In this document: piece by piece, positions 1 through 8,473 of the stretch | Layout of the letters: every line of letters begins with the position of its first letter | How positions within the stretch are numbered: the first letter of the stretch is position 1 | Source: an uncultured Bacteroidales bacterium | GTDB lineage: Bacteria > Bacteroidota > Bacteroidia > Bacteroidales > Bacteroidaceae | Assembly: GCA_902779875.1 (NCBI GenBank) | Contig: CACZCX010000006.1 | Location: 1 to 56,862, forward strand | Reading direction: 5' to 3' | DNA: 56,862 bases | Made by a program: the position numbers and the translations under genes | Notes under the pieces: model-generated | The model's database searches: none | Seen by the model: only the letters and a program-made list of their open reading frames with translations | Told to the model about the DNA's origin: nothing

Positions 1-1
1 A

Positions 2-775
2 TCGCTTCTGTACCGTGACATGAAGACCATGGCTGTCATGGCATCGGCCGCAGTGGGTCGTGAGGTTCTTCTGGCCAGAGGTGCAGGAATGGACCAGGCA
101 ATGGGGTTCCTGCAACCCATAAAGATGGATATGCGTCCGTTGGGTAATCCCTGGCTCAATTACAACGTATATCTGAGCAACACCCTGTTGCCTGCGGTCC
201 TTACTCTTATGATACTTATGGTGACCTGTTTCTCAATACATACAGAGCTTAAGGACAATACCGCGCGCGAGTGGATGGGTATGGCACATGACAATGTCCT
301 GCTGGCTGTGAGCGGCAAACTGTTCCCTCAGACCATGATATTCTCCCTTATGGCGGTCATGTATCTGGTACTGCTGTACGGGTGGATGGGATTCCCTGAC
401 CATAACGGATTCTGGCCCATGTTCGTGGCTGCCGAGATGCTCATACTGGCATCACAGGGCTTTGCCGTGTTCATAGCTGCCGCCATCCCGTCGCTTCGCT
501 GGTCACTCAGCCTGTGTACCCTCTGGGGCGTGCTCTCCATACCTATATCGGGATTCTCATTCCCTGTCATGGGTATGCCGGCAGCGCTTCAGGCCCTGTC
601 ATACCTGTTCCCGCTCAGGTACTATTTCCTGATTTACGTGGATCAGGCGCTCAACGGAGTCCAGCTTGTCTATTCGCTCTGGTTCTACGCCGCTCTGCTC
701 TGTTTCACCATCATGCCGCTTGCCGACATATGGTTGCTGCGCAAGGCTGCCTACCGATATGAATACTTACCTTAA
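2..775 (+). CDS. ABC-2 type transporter permease, 5'-truncated by window edge
   Basis: Inner-membrane permease of an ABC-2 (YhhJ/YbhR-like) export system. The frame is open from the first bases of the window (reading S-L-L-Y-R-D before the first Met at 20), so the true start lies upstream. The visible 258 codons are roughly the C-terminal two thirds of a usual 370-400 residue permease. The second half holds about six hydrophobic segments, after a 'NPWLNYNVYLSN' stretch that resembles the loop before the ABC-2 membrane domain. The next gene, 11 bp downstream, is a second permease of the same type, so the two probably form a heterodimer. The ATPase and HlyD-like adaptor that usually accompany such pairs would be upstream, outside the window. 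The substrate cannot be told. Confidence 0.85.
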   Translation, partial: SLLYRDMKTMAVMASAAVGREVLLARGAGMDQAMGFLQPIKMDMRPLGNPWLNYNVYLSNTLLPAVLTLMILMVTCFSIHTELKDNTAREWMGMAHDNVLLAVSGKLFPQTMIFSLMAVMYLVLLYGWMGFPDHNGFWPMFVAAEMLILASQGFAVFIAAAIPSLRWSLSLCTLWGVLSIPISGFSFPVMGMPAALQALSYLFPLRYYFLIYVDQALNGVQLVYSLWFYAALLCFTIMPLADIWLLRKAAYRYEYLP

Positions 776-786
776 AAGAACAAACT

Positions 787-2013
787 ATGTGGTTGAAAGA
801 TTTGGCCGATGTTTCAGGCAATGAGCTGAGAAAGATATTCTCAGATGTGGGAGTCCTGGTGTTCTTTTTGATAGTGCCGTTGCTCTATCCGCTGCTGTAC
901 GCCTACCTGTACGGCCGTGAGGTGGTACGTGAGGTCCCTGTGGTCGTGGTCGATGAGTGCCGCAGCGCCACAAGCCGTGAATTCCTCCGTAAGACCGATG
1001 CCACACCGGACCTTAAGATAATATCATACTGTTCCGATATGGAGGAGGCCCGTAATCTCATGCACCGTCATAAGGCCTATGGTCTGATACAAATCCCCTC
1101 AGAGTTTGAACGTACCCTTGCGGATGGCCGTCAGGCTACGGTAAACCTCTATTGTGACATGAGCGGACTGCTTTACTACAAGGCGCTGCTGAGCGGTTGC
1201 ACAATGGTCTCGCTCGATATGAACCGCAACATACAGATGGAGCGTCTTTCAGGGCTTTCAGACTGGGAGAAAGAGGTACAGACCATGCCCATTGACAATG
1301 AATATGTGACCATGTTCAATCCGGTTAACGGATTCCAGGCATTCCTTATTCCCGCCGTACTCATACTGGTGCTCCAGCAGACACTGGTGCTTGGTATCTG
1401 TATGCTTGCCGGAACTGAAAGGGAACGCCGTCACAAGGGCGAACTCATACTTGGAGAGTCCTACCGCAATCCTATCACGGTGCTGGGTGGTAAGGGGCTT
1501 GCCTATCTGCTTGTGTATGGATTCACGGCAACATACGTGCTATGTTTTGTGCCGTGGCTCTTTAATATGCCTCAGCTCTGGCAACTGCCTACACTGGTGG
1601 CATTCGTGGTACCGTTCCTGCTTGCAAGCATATTCTTTGGCATAACGCTCTCTTTCTTTGTAAAGGACAGGGAGTCCTGTTTCCTGCTGTTTGTGTTCGT
1701 ATCGGTTCCCCTCATATTCATGAGCGGTATATCATGGCCTACATCGAACATGCCCGATTTCTGGCGTCATTTTGCCATGTTGTTCCCTTCAACACCGGCG
1801 GTGAACGGATTTGCCAGGATCAATACGGCTGGAGCGCTGCTTCAGGATGTGCGCAGGGAAATTCTGGCTATGATTATCCAGGCGGGTGCCTATTTCATGC
1901 TTGCGCTCTTTATCTACGAGCGTCTGTACCGCTCGGATAAGATGCCGGGCGCTGATTTGCTCAGGCGCTCAAGGTTGAGAATTTACCGGTCACTGTCTCG
2001 GAATAGGTCGTAG
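787..2013 (+). CDS. ABC-2 type transporter permease (second subunit)
   Basis: Full-length 408-residue ABC-2 export permease. It has the standard layout: one N-terminal membrane helix (about residues 22-40), a large extracytoplasmic loop (about 45-185, with 'VPVVVVDECRSATSREF' after the first helix), then five to six helices in the C-terminal half, including a 'FMSGISWP' turn before the last ones, as in YbhR/YhhJ proteins. It follows the partial permease by 11 bp and is probably co-transcribed and partnered with it. Its last 53 bp overlap the 3' end of the convergent LytTR gene. The start ATG at 787 is supported by tight spacing and by placing the first helix correctly. Confidence 0.9.
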   Translation: MWLKDLADVSGNELRKIFSDVGVLVFFLIVPLLYPLLYAYLYGREVVREVPVVVVDECRSATSREFLRKTDATPDLKIISYCSDMEEARNLMHRHKAYGLIQIPSEFERTLADGRQATVNLYCDMSGLLYYKALLSGCTMVSLDMNRNIQMERLSGLSDWEKEVQTMPIDNEYVTMFNPVNGFQAFLIPAVLILVLQQTLVLGICMLAGTERERRHKGELILGESYRNPITVLGGKGLAYLLVYGFTATYVLCFVPWLFNMPQLWQLPTLVAFVVPFLLASIFFGITLSFFVKDRESCFLLFVFVSVPLIFMSGISWPTSNMPDFWRHFAMLFPSTPAVNGFARINTAGALLQDVRREILAMIIQAGAYFMLALFIYERLYRSDKMPGADLLRRSRLRIYRSLSRNRS

Positions 2014-2815
2014 AGACAGGGATGTGCGGTGCTCCGGAATAGGTCAGTTCGGCAAACAGGCCGTCCTGACCTTTTTGTATGGCCCTTACCTTGCGCAGGT
2101 TCACATAGTAGGAGCGGTGGCATCGGACTATGTTGTTTGACTCACAGATCTGTTCAATTGAGCGCATGGAGTTCCTGAGGGGGTAGCGTACCAGTTTGTC
2201 ATTGTTGAGGTAGCATATGTTCACATAGTTGTCGGCAGCCTCTATGTAGAGCACTGAGTTGGCCTGTACGGCAAGCTTGAGTGCTTTTTTCTCATCCAGG
2301 AATGGCAGGGTGCTGTCCTCGCGGCCAATCTGGCCCGATGCGTATTTGTCAATCGTGACCTTGCTGCGTGCCAGGTTAATCTCCCTGTCCTTGAGTTCCG
2401 ATAGCAGGGCTACGATTACGTAGGGAAAGACCAGTATGGAGAACGTTATCATGAACATGTTGGGCAGAAGGCTTACATATACCATGGTGCGTTTGTCCAG
2501 CAACCATACGAACAGAGCGCAGAACATGGTGATTGACATTCCCTCCAGTATCTCCCATATAATGAATCCGGTGTAGGTGATCTGGTGCTTGCTTCTTACC
2601 AGCAGCATGGATAGCCGGCTTATGAGCACCACCACGACCTCTATCGATACCATGATAGCGGCTCTGAAAGCCAGCTGGCCCTGAGTAACCTGCATAAAGG
2701 TGTCAAGATGGAACGGTTTGGCTCCTATCAGGAAGAAAAAGGCGTACAGGGGTATGAGCAGCACATAGCACGCTATTATGTTGCCTTTGAAATATGAATC
2801 GGGAATCTTGTGCAT
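1961..2815 (-). CDS. Membrane-anchored LytTR-family transcriptional regulator
   Basis: Predicted DNA-binding regulator of 284 residues. The N-terminal half has four hydrophobic segments (about residues 12-32, 46-66, 85-106 and 112-138), with no receiver domain. After a linker comes a C-terminal LytTR domain (about 178-280) with the hallmark motifs 'LYIEAADNYVNICYL', 'LRNSMRSIEQ' and 'RCHRSYYVNLRKV'. Fusions of four-helix membrane domains to LytTR are common in Bacteroidota and are thought to sense envelope or small-molecule signals; no ligand can be named here. Its 3' end overlaps the ABC permease by 53 bp. It is divergent from the small gene at 3044, and the intergenic region carries repeated GGGGTMAAA elements that are plausible self-binding sites (inference). 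Confidence 0.9.
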   Translation of the reverse strand: MHKIPDSYFKGNIIACYVLLIPLYAFFFLIGAKPFHLDTFMQVTQGQLAFRAAIMVSIEVVVVLISRLSMLLVRSKHQITYTGFIIWEILEGMSITMFCALFVWLLDKRTMVYVSLLPNMFMITFSILVFPYVIVALLSELKDREINLARSKVTIDKYASGQIGREDSTLPFLDEKKALKLAVQANSVLYIEAADNYVNICYLNNDKLVRYPLRNSMRSIEQICESNNIVRCHRSYYVNLRKVRAIQKGQDGLFAELTYSGAPHIPVSTTYSETVTGKFSTLSA

Positions 2816-2843
2816 ATTATACGGATAAATATGGTTTCCGATG

Positions 2844-2873
2844 CAAATATAGGGGTAAAAATTAGTCCCGCAA
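2844..2873 (-). promoter_or_regulatory. Promoter of the LytTR gene
   Basis: Reading the minus strand, TATATTTG (plus coordinates 2844-2851) matches the Bacteroidota -7 consensus TAnnTTTG, with TTG 19 bp upstream (2871-2873). One GGGGTAAAA element lies in the spacer and touches the -7 box, and another lies just upstream of the -33 box, a layout suited to autoregulation. Confidence 0.6.
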
Positions 2874-2985
2874 TAGGTGGGGTAAAATTATTGCTCATTA
2901 AATTCCGCCCATCTATTTCCGATTTGACCCCCGAATATCGCTTTTAGTCACTTTGACCCCACCTATATCCCTTAAATTTTTACCC
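2852..2985. repeat. Array of five GGGGT(A/C)AAA elements, symmetric about about 2919
   Basis: Elements on the plus strand: 2852-2860 and 2879-2887 (GGGGTAAAA). On the minus strand: 2923-2931 and 2952-2960 (seen as TTTGACCCC) and 2977-2985 (TTTTTACCC, one mismatch). Two longer inverted pairs are concentric: GGGTAAAAATT at 2853-2863 with its complement at 2975-2985, and ATAGGTGGGGT at 2873-2883 with its complement at 2956-2966; both are centred near 2919. The array overlaps the LytTR promoter and runs up to the -33 area of the divergent small gene. It is probably a multi-site operator for the LytTR protein or another regulator (inference). Confidence 0.65.
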
Positions 2986-3000
2986 ATCAGAATGCTGATA

Positions 3001-3008
3001 TATCTTTG
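3001..3008 (+). promoter_or_regulatory. -7 element for the gene at 3044
   Basis: TATCTTTG matches TAnnTTTG. No good TTG is found 19-21 bp upstream; an element of the operator array occupies that place instead, which fits an activator-dependent promoter. This -7 box also argues against the GTG at 3008 as a start codon and favours ATG 3044. Confidence 0.55.
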
Positions 3009-3043
3009 TGGTGAAAATTTTGACGAATAAACACAATTCAGAT

Positions 3044-3439
3044 ATGACTACTATCAGTTCCTTTGACTGCAACATGTCGACCATCAAGTCACTTATAGGT
3101 GACGCAAAGCTCATCGCCCCCATTGACGGCGTTTGGACTAACGTTTCAGTAAGAGTATTTGAGGATTTGGTACGCCGTCTTGCGTACGGTCTTATGGTAA
3201 GGGATTACCGTCGCGGCGATACTGTAGTATTTACCGGCTGCAAGGACGAGATGAAGCCTTTCATCACTACAGCATGCAAGCTGGCTCATATCAATGCCTC
3301 TTTCACTGATGAGGCCGATGGCCGGAACATAATCTCATCAGCTGAGGTCGAGTATCTGATGACCATTGGCGGTACATGGTCACGCAAGTACAAGGCATCG
3401 GTTGACCGTACCATCACACGTCTTATACTGGGTTGCTGA
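3044..3439 (+). CDS. Small protein resembling the N-terminal part of an AMP-binding (ANL) enzyme
   Basis: 131-residue protein of unknown function. The ATG at 3044 is chosen because a GTG at 3008 in the same frame lies within the -7 promoter box. Residues about 28-85 ('GVWTNVSVRVFEDLVRRLAYGL', read in pieces, then 'YRRGDTVVF' and 'ACKLAHINASFTD') follow the pattern of the first subdomain of acyl-CoA synthetases: Y/F-x-E/D-L, R-L-A-x-x-L, G-D-x-V and A-x-x-x-x-G-A. The protein then stops; the P-loop-like AMP-binding motif and the C-terminal lid are absent, so it cannot be a working synthetase. It may be a decayed fragment or a repurposed small domain. It has a recognisable promoter and a clean frame, which argues against recent decay. 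It ends 4 bp from the convergent btuF stop. The family link is tentative. Confidence 0.6.
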   Translation: MTTISSFDCNMSTIKSLIGDAKLIAPIDGVWTNVSVRVFEDLVRRLAYGLMVRDYRRGDTVVFTGCKDEMKPFITTACKLAHINASFTDEADGRNIISSAEVEYLMTIGGTWSRKYKASVDRTITRLILGC

Positions 3440-3443
3440 ACGC

Positions 3444-4550
3444 CTACTCGTCAAGCGGGTGGTAGAACTGCCTGTTGTAGCTGAACTCCGGGTGGAATAT
3501 AGAGATGAACTCCGCCAGAAGCAGCTCGGGATGGAAGGCGGTAAGCTCAAAGTAGGGCACCCGGTATACGTCGCAAATCCATATTTTGCGATCGCGGAAA
3601 GGCTTGAATGATGCGTATGGCTTATAGTCTGATTCCAGCAGCTTGTATGTAAGCTTGTCTGTCTTGCTGTTCTTGAGCAGCCATATATCGGAATCTACAG
3701 CCTTTTCAAATACGGTCTCGAATGACAGCGGCACTGCGCCGCTGCCTTTGTTTTCCTTAAAGGCGTATTCTCCGCCTGCATCGGCTATCATCTGACCTAT
3801 GGTGCTTGCCCCTCCGGCCATATACCAGGCCGATCCGTTTCGGGTATCGAGCATGATCTTGGGGCGCTCAGTGGTTCCTGATGCGGTCTCCTTAAGGTCG
3901 TAATAACTCTTTTCAACCTCCTTGAAAAGTGAGTCGGCTGACTCTCCTACGCCGAACAGACGTCCGTAGAATCGCATCCACTCGGCTCTTGCCAGAGGTG
4001 ATGTCTCCATGTAATCGGCGCACTCCAGAAGGGGTATGCCCAGTTTCTCAAGCTGTCCGTAGCCGGTCTCCTCAAAGGGTGACACCATGATGGCATCGGG
4101 GCCAAGTTCCATGATTTTCTCTATGGTGGGGTACATGCTGTTGCCGCAGTCGGCTATGGTACCGTCACGGAGGCGGGCGCAGATCACGCTGTCGGCTATA
4201 TACTCCGGTTCGCAGACTCCGGCTATGCAGTCCTGTGCTCCAAGCTCAACCATAAGGTGTGCCAGGCTGTTGGTCATGACCACGATTCGTTTGAGAGGCA
4301 CGTGGATGGTGTTTTCACCTCGTTTGAAACTGTAGTCCGTTTCTCCGCTGGCGGTGAATGTGTAGGAGTGGAGCAGGGTGTTCTTTTTCCAGGGGTTGGC
4401 TATGTTTGCCGTAAAACCGTCCGGGGTGTCGGACAGCACAATGTGGCTGGTGTGCTCCATTATGCCACCCTCGGACTGGAACTTGACTCCACCCTTGCAC
4501 GAACAGAGCAGCATAAGGGTGAATGATATGGTGTACAGACTGTTTTTCAT
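3444..4550 (-). CDS. btuF: Corrinoid/metal ABC transporter substrate-binding lipoprotein (BtuF-like)
   Basis: Periplasmic binding protein of the TroA/BtuF class (PF01497), 368 residues, expected to take corrinoid delivered by BtuB and hand it to an inner-membrane BtuCD. It has a lipoprotein signal with Cys after 'LMLLCS'. An N-terminal extension precedes the family start at 'RIVVMTNSLAHLMVELGA' (about residue 88), followed by 'PTIEKIMELGPDAIMVSPF', the usual helix-strand element of these proteins. It is the last gene of the riboswitch-controlled operon. Its ATG overlaps the stop of the BtuG fusion gene in an ATGA, indicating translational coupling. BtuF is assigned from this context; the fold alone would also allow an iron-siderophore binder. 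No btuC or btuD follows. Confidence 0.85.
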   Translation of the reverse strand: MKNSLYTISFTLMLLCSCKGGVKFQSEGGIMEHTSHIVLSDTPDGFTANIANPWKKNTLLHSYTFTASGETDYSFKRGENTIHVPLKRIVVMTNSLAHLMVELGAQDCIAGVCEPEYIADSVICARLRDGTIADCGNSMYPTIEKIMELGPDAIMVSPFEETGYGQLEKLGIPLLECADYMETSPLARAEWMRFYGRLFGVGESADSLFKEVEKSYYDLKETASGTTERPKIMLDTRNGSAWYMAGGASTIGQMIADAGGEYAFKENKGSGAVPLSFETVFEKAVDSDIWLLKNSKTDKLTYKLLESDYKPYASFKPFRDRKIWICDVYRVPYFELTAFHPELLLAEFISIFHPEFSYNRQFYHPLDE

Positions 4551-6469
4551 TCTGATTTGGGGTTGAGGTTATATATGGTGGATACTTCGGTTGACAGTTC
4601 TCCGGTACGTTCGTTGCATCCTATCACGCCGTTCTGTATCCTTATAAAGTCTATGCTCTCAAGATTGGCGGGCGTCCCATCGGGGTTGACTGCCCATTCA
4701 ATGTCAAACAATGCGTTCTCTGTGTTGTTGGTCAGGTTGTCCACATATCCGTATTCGAATGACTTCATAATCCAGATGTCGTTCTCTTGAGTTATGTTGT
4801 CGGGGAGCAGTGTGCCCGTGAACTCCACTGCGTCACTCTCATACCAGAGAGGATAGTAGTACTGGCTATGGGATTTGTTGTGCAGTACTGAACCGCTCCT
4901 TCCGTCAGAGCCAGTCCACGGTGTGTGGTCGTCCTCATGTGCCGGCCTGGTATATGATATGGTGTAGTCGGCAACGGAGCGTCCGGCTTTCTGTTCCGAT
5001 CCCTCTATCTCGTACCACTTGTCATCGGGCAGTCCGTTATGGTTTTCATCGGAGCTGACCCATACTACACCGGGTTCCGAACTTCCGTTGAATGCGTTTC
5101 CGTCAATCCTGAAGTCCTTTCCCTCAAGGTTATGTATGGTGGAGCGTAGGCCTACCGTTACATAGCCTCCGAATGCTCCCAGCGTAATCATCTCACCGCT
5201 CTGGAACGCTTCAAGGCACTTCTGTGCCATGGTTTGCGCGTCGTCACCCTCCTCATACTGAGGCATGAGGTTCACGAACTGTCCTGGCGCAGGCATATAT
5301 TCGAAAACGCGGTCCACATGACCCTTGGGCTCAGGTTTTCCCGCATATCGGCGCAGGGTCACCTTGTTGTCACAGAAGGTTATGGTATTGGGGTTGATTC
5401 CTATGTTGGTGACCTTGTAGAGCAGCCGTCCTTCGGGGCTGAAACAGAACAGGGAACCGGGTGTGACATAGTCTGCGGCATCACAGACATATACCTTTCC
5501 GCTCCTTGGCTCCACCCTGATGCCGTACGGGCACTGTATCCTTGTCCCGTCGGTTATGAAATCGGAGTTGATTATCTCACCTCTCTCCAGGTCCAGCATC
5601 TGTATGGTGCCTCCGGGGCCGTAACCGTAGAACCAGGCTATCCCGTCATGGGCGTCCATAGTGAGAATGGGTATATTGAAAGTCTCCGTAACCACGTCAT
5701 TCTCAGCATCTATCTTATGGAGTCTGGTGTCATAATCGTTCTTTCCGTAGTCGTAGATTCCACGAGATACTACAAACACGTTTTTGCCGTCAGAATATAT
5801 TGAGCCTGGGTTTTGACGAACTTCAATTCGTTTTGTTTCAGTGAATGAATTGAGGTCTATGACAGATACGGTGCAGTCAGGATTATTAAAATCCAGTCCT
5901 CCTGAGTTGGACACGTACAGCTTGCCGTTGGCTACGCAAATTCCGTCAGGATTCCGGCCCACGTTTATGGTCCTGTCGGCCGTAAGCAGCAGGGTGTCAA
6001 TGCGTGTTACGGTGCCGTCAAAACTGCATACGTATACATAATCGCCGCTGGCGGTTATACGGCGGGGCTCTGACGGACGTCCGTCACGGCTCATGGGTAT
6101 CTGCTTTACGGATTTTAGGGTGGTGGCATCGAGTATATCGATTGTACTGGATTCCGATACCACTATGTAGAGGTGGCTGCCGTAGAGTATCATGTCATTG
6201 GCGGTGTCACCCAGACGGCGTCCGTTCACCTTCTCAAAGCAGTCATATGACGTGCCGGTCGGGCTTTTCCAGGAATCTACCGCGCCGGTCTCAAAGTCAA
6301 TCCAGGCCAGGGTGCTGTTATTCCGGTTGAACAGTCCCTCTGAGAGTACGAATATGCCGGTGTGGTCACCGTCAGCAACTATCTCGGAGTGCTTGAGCAG
6401 TACAGGCTCGGGATCACACGAGAGTGTGAGCAGGAGTGCTGAAAGCAGTATGTGATTCACTTTTCTCAT
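4547..6469 (-). CDS. btuG: BtuG-like beta-propeller surface lipoprotein fused to a second surface domain
   Basis: Surface lipoprotein (Cys after 'ALLLTLS'), 640 residues. Residues about 35-385 form YVTN/YncE-type beta-propeller repeats, seen as recurring blocks such as 'NVGRNPDGICVANGKLYVSN' and 'QNPGSIYSDGKNVFVVSRG'. BtuG proteins of this type bind corrinoids with very high affinity and cap BtuB (known for Bacteroides thetaiotaomicron). BtuG is usually about 380-400 residues. Here a further domain (about 400-640) carries 'ITLGAFGGYVTVGL', 'GNAFNGSSEPGVVWVS', 'DENHNGLPDDKWYEI' and 'FDIEWAVNPDGTPANL', features I know from separate cell-surface proteins in Bacteroides corrinoid loci. The gene overlaps the btuB stop (ATGA) upstream and the btuF start downstream. 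The propeller assignment is strong; the role of the C-terminal domain is inferred. Confidence 0.85.
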   Translation of the reverse strand: MRKVNHILLSALLLTLSCDPEPVLLKHSEIVADGDHTGIFVLSEGLFNRNNSTLAWIDFETGAVDSWKSPTGTSYDCFEKVNGRRLGDTANDMILYGSHLYIVVSESSTIDILDATTLKSVKQIPMSRDGRPSEPRRITASGDYVYVCSFDGTVTRIDTLLLTADRTINVGRNPDGICVANGKLYVSNSGGLDFNNPDCTVSVIDLNSFTETKRIEVRQNPGSIYSDGKNVFVVSRGIYDYGKNDYDTRLHKIDAENDVVTETFNIPILTMDAHDGIAWFYGYGPGGTIQMLDLERGEIINSDFITDGTRIQCPYGIRVEPRSGKVYVCDAADYVTPGSLFCFSPEGRLLYKVTNIGINPNTITFCDNKVTLRRYAGKPEPKGHVDRVFEYMPAPGQFVNLMPQYEEGDDAQTMAQKCLEAFQSGEMITLGAFGGYVTVGLRSTIHNLEGKDFRIDGNAFNGSSEPGVVWVSSDENHNGLPDDKWYEIEGSEQKAGRSVADYTISYTRPAHEDDHTPWTGSDGRSGSVLHNKSHSQYYYPLWYESDAVEFTGTLLPDNITQENDIWIMKSFEYGYVDNLTNNTENALFDIEWAVNPDGTPANLESIDFIRIQNGVIGCNERTGELSTEVSTIYNLNPKSE

Positions 6470-8466
6470 AGCTCAACGGTTGCTGTAAGGCGCAGCTGTC
6501 GTCCCGGCATGGGATAGTTGCGCACGAGTTCGTAACGTTTGTCGGTAAGGTTTATGCATTCGGCTTTCAGGGTAACCGTAGAGCCGTTTATATTAAAATC
6601 CCTCCATAGCGAACAGCCTATTTCATAGTATGAAGGCATGTAGTATTCGGGACCGTTGTAGCCGTTGCAGAAATACTCGCCGCTGTAAAGGAGGTTTATG
6701 CCGGCGTTTACGATGCTGTTTTCAGCCCATGCCACTGCCGATGCGGAGTGACGCGGTGTATAGGGGAGCTGATGGTTCCAGGTGGAGCTGCCGCTGTCGG
6801 ACTTGTCCATGGAACGCTGGTAGGTATAGGATAACATAAGGTGCGGATGTACAGGGCCTAGCGTGTATCCCGTTTCAAGGCCCGTCTCAAGGCCGTGGGT
6901 GATCACGCTGCCTATGTTTTTCATCATCCACAGGGCGGTGTTCTTGCCTGGGACAGCCATGATCCGGTCCTTTACGTTGCTGTTGTAGGCATCGGCATAA
7001 AAGGACCAGAACCAACCCCGGCTTTCGTTCTCGAGTACAATTCCGGCCGATGTCACGGTGGCGCGTTCCGGACGCAGGTCTCGGCGTCCAATCTGTTCAA
7101 AATAGAGGTCGTTGAATGTGGGCAGTCTCAGCGTGTTGCTTACCGACGCCCTCAAGTGCAGTCCCGCCTTGGGCCAGACGAGCCAGTTCAGGCCTGCTGT
7201 AGGAGAGAGGTGGTTGTAACTTTCGGCAGCCTGGCGCAGACGGGTCTTCTCCTTTGTAAAGACATGGTTCAGGCGACCGGTTATGATTATCCGGTCCGAT
7301 GCATACTTGATTGCAGCGGTACTGTTCAGGGTAAGGCGGGTGGGGTGGGCCTGGTCGGCTCCGTTGCCGTCCAGTGCCGACAGGCGTGTGTCTATTCCTG
7401 CCGATGCAGTCAGACGGTCGGCTAGGCGGTAGAGTGCAACACCTGAAAGGTAACCCTCACGCTCGGTGTAGCGGTTATCGGTCTTTCCGGTGGAGCTGTT
7501 TACCTTGGGGTCGAGGTATCGGGTGTAGGTAGTGCCGTATTTGGCACTCAGACGCATGGTGAGGCGGTCGGTGAAAGCCGTTGTGAGTGTGGACTGCATG
7601 AAACCGTTGCTGTTCCACAGACGTTCACGTGCGGCATTCTCGTTGTAGAGTATGTTGGCAGGGAGTCCCTGTGCCGATTGGAACCAGTAGATGCGGGTGG
7701 TCAGGCTGCTGTTCTCTCCTATGGAACTGAACAGTGCTCCCTCTACGCGCAGGCGGCTTACATCGGAGTTGGTGCGTCGCATCTGTCTGGAACTGGCGCT
7801 GTTCTCCTGTGTGTAGGGGTAGTCTCCACGGGTGTCGAGCCACTCGCCCTGGACGGTTGCCGTGCCCAGACGGCCGGCCTTGAAATCGCTTTCGGCCAGT
7901 GCCGATACCGTCCTGAAACTGCCGTATTTGAGTTCGCCCTTGCTCCTGGCCTTGGATTCTCCAATCTCAGGACGTTTTGAGCTTACGCTGATGACTGCAG
8001 CCTGTGCCGCCAGGGCTGCCGGCTGGAGCATGTCGTTGTCAGGGCCGCTGGTCATACTGACACTCTGGGCCTGTGATCCCGAGAACTTGCCCAGGTCTAT
8101 CTGTCCTGTCTGGTTGTCGGTAATGATGATCCCGTCATAGGCCACTGCGGTATGCTGTGCTCCCAGACCGCGTACCGATACGGTCTTGAGTCCGCCAATG
8201 CCGCCATAATCCTTGACGGTGGCTCCGCTCATGTATTTGAGCACGTCCGATACCTGGAGCGTAGAGGTGGCGCGGAGCAGTGCGGCATCGGCCTTCTTGG
8301 AAACCGATACGGAGTGCGGGTTGGTGGTGCGGTCACTGGTTACTGTGACCTCCTGAAGGTCTTTTGATGGGGTACCGTCAGACAAAATCTGACCCTGTGC
8401 CTCCAGACGGAAGCACAGGGTGCAGATAACTGTCAGACAAGTTATGGTCTTTACATCAAAAGCCAT
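6466..8466 (-). CDS. btuB: TonB-dependent outer-membrane corrinoid receptor (BtuB)
   Basis: Outer-membrane TonB-dependent transporter of 666 residues. After a signal peptide, a TonB-box-like 'LQEVTVTS' (about residues 38-45) is followed by a plug domain: 'VSDVLKYMSGATVKDYGG', 'KTVSVRGLGAQHTAVAYDG' and 'GSQAQSVSMTSGPD'. A beta-barrel of alternating aromatic strands follows, with 'PTFNDLYFEQIGRRDLRPE' (a conserved barrel element of TonB receptors) and a terminal strand 'PGRQLRLTATVEL'. The length fits BtuB (about 600-670) rather than the roughly 1000-residue SusC class. It lies 7 bp after the BtuH-like gene and overlaps the BtuG gene by 4 bp. The cobalamin riboswitch upstream makes corrinoid the substrate. 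Confidence 0.92.
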   Translation of the reverse strand: MAFDVKTITCLTVICTLCFRLEAQGQILSDGTPSKDLQEVTVTSDRTTNPHSVSVSKKADAALLRATSTLQVSDVLKYMSGATVKDYGGIGGLKTVSVRGLGAQHTAVAYDGIIITDNQTGQIDLGKFSGSQAQSVSMTSGPDNDMLQPAALAAQAAVISVSSKRPEIGESKARSKGELKYGSFRTVSALAESDFKAGRLGTATVQGEWLDTRGDYPYTQENSASSRQMRRTNSDVSRLRVEGALFSSIGENSSLTTRIYWFQSAQGLPANILYNENAARERLWNSNGFMQSTLTTAFTDRLTMRLSAKYGTTYTRYLDPKVNSSTGKTDNRYTEREGYLSGVALYRLADRLTASAGIDTRLSALDGNGADQAHPTRLTLNSTAAIKYASDRIIITGRLNHVFTKEKTRLRQAAESYNHLSPTAGLNWLVWPKAGLHLRASVSNTLRLPTFNDLYFEQIGRRDLRPERATVTSAGIVLENESRGWFWSFYADAYNSNVKDRIMAVPGKNTALWMMKNIGSVITHGLETGLETGYTLGPVHPHLMLSYTYQRSMDKSDSGSSTWNHQLPYTPRHSASAVAWAENSIVNAGINLLYSGEYFCNGYNGPEYYMPSYYEIGCSLWRDFNINGSTVTLKAECINLTDKRYELVRNYPMPGRQLRLTATVEL

Positions 8467-8473
8467 CTCATGT

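Noticed and set aside
3008-3043. GTG start at 3008 for the small ANL-like protein
   Set aside because: The GTG overlaps the -7 promoter box, so it would not be in the mRNA; ATG 3044 is used instead.
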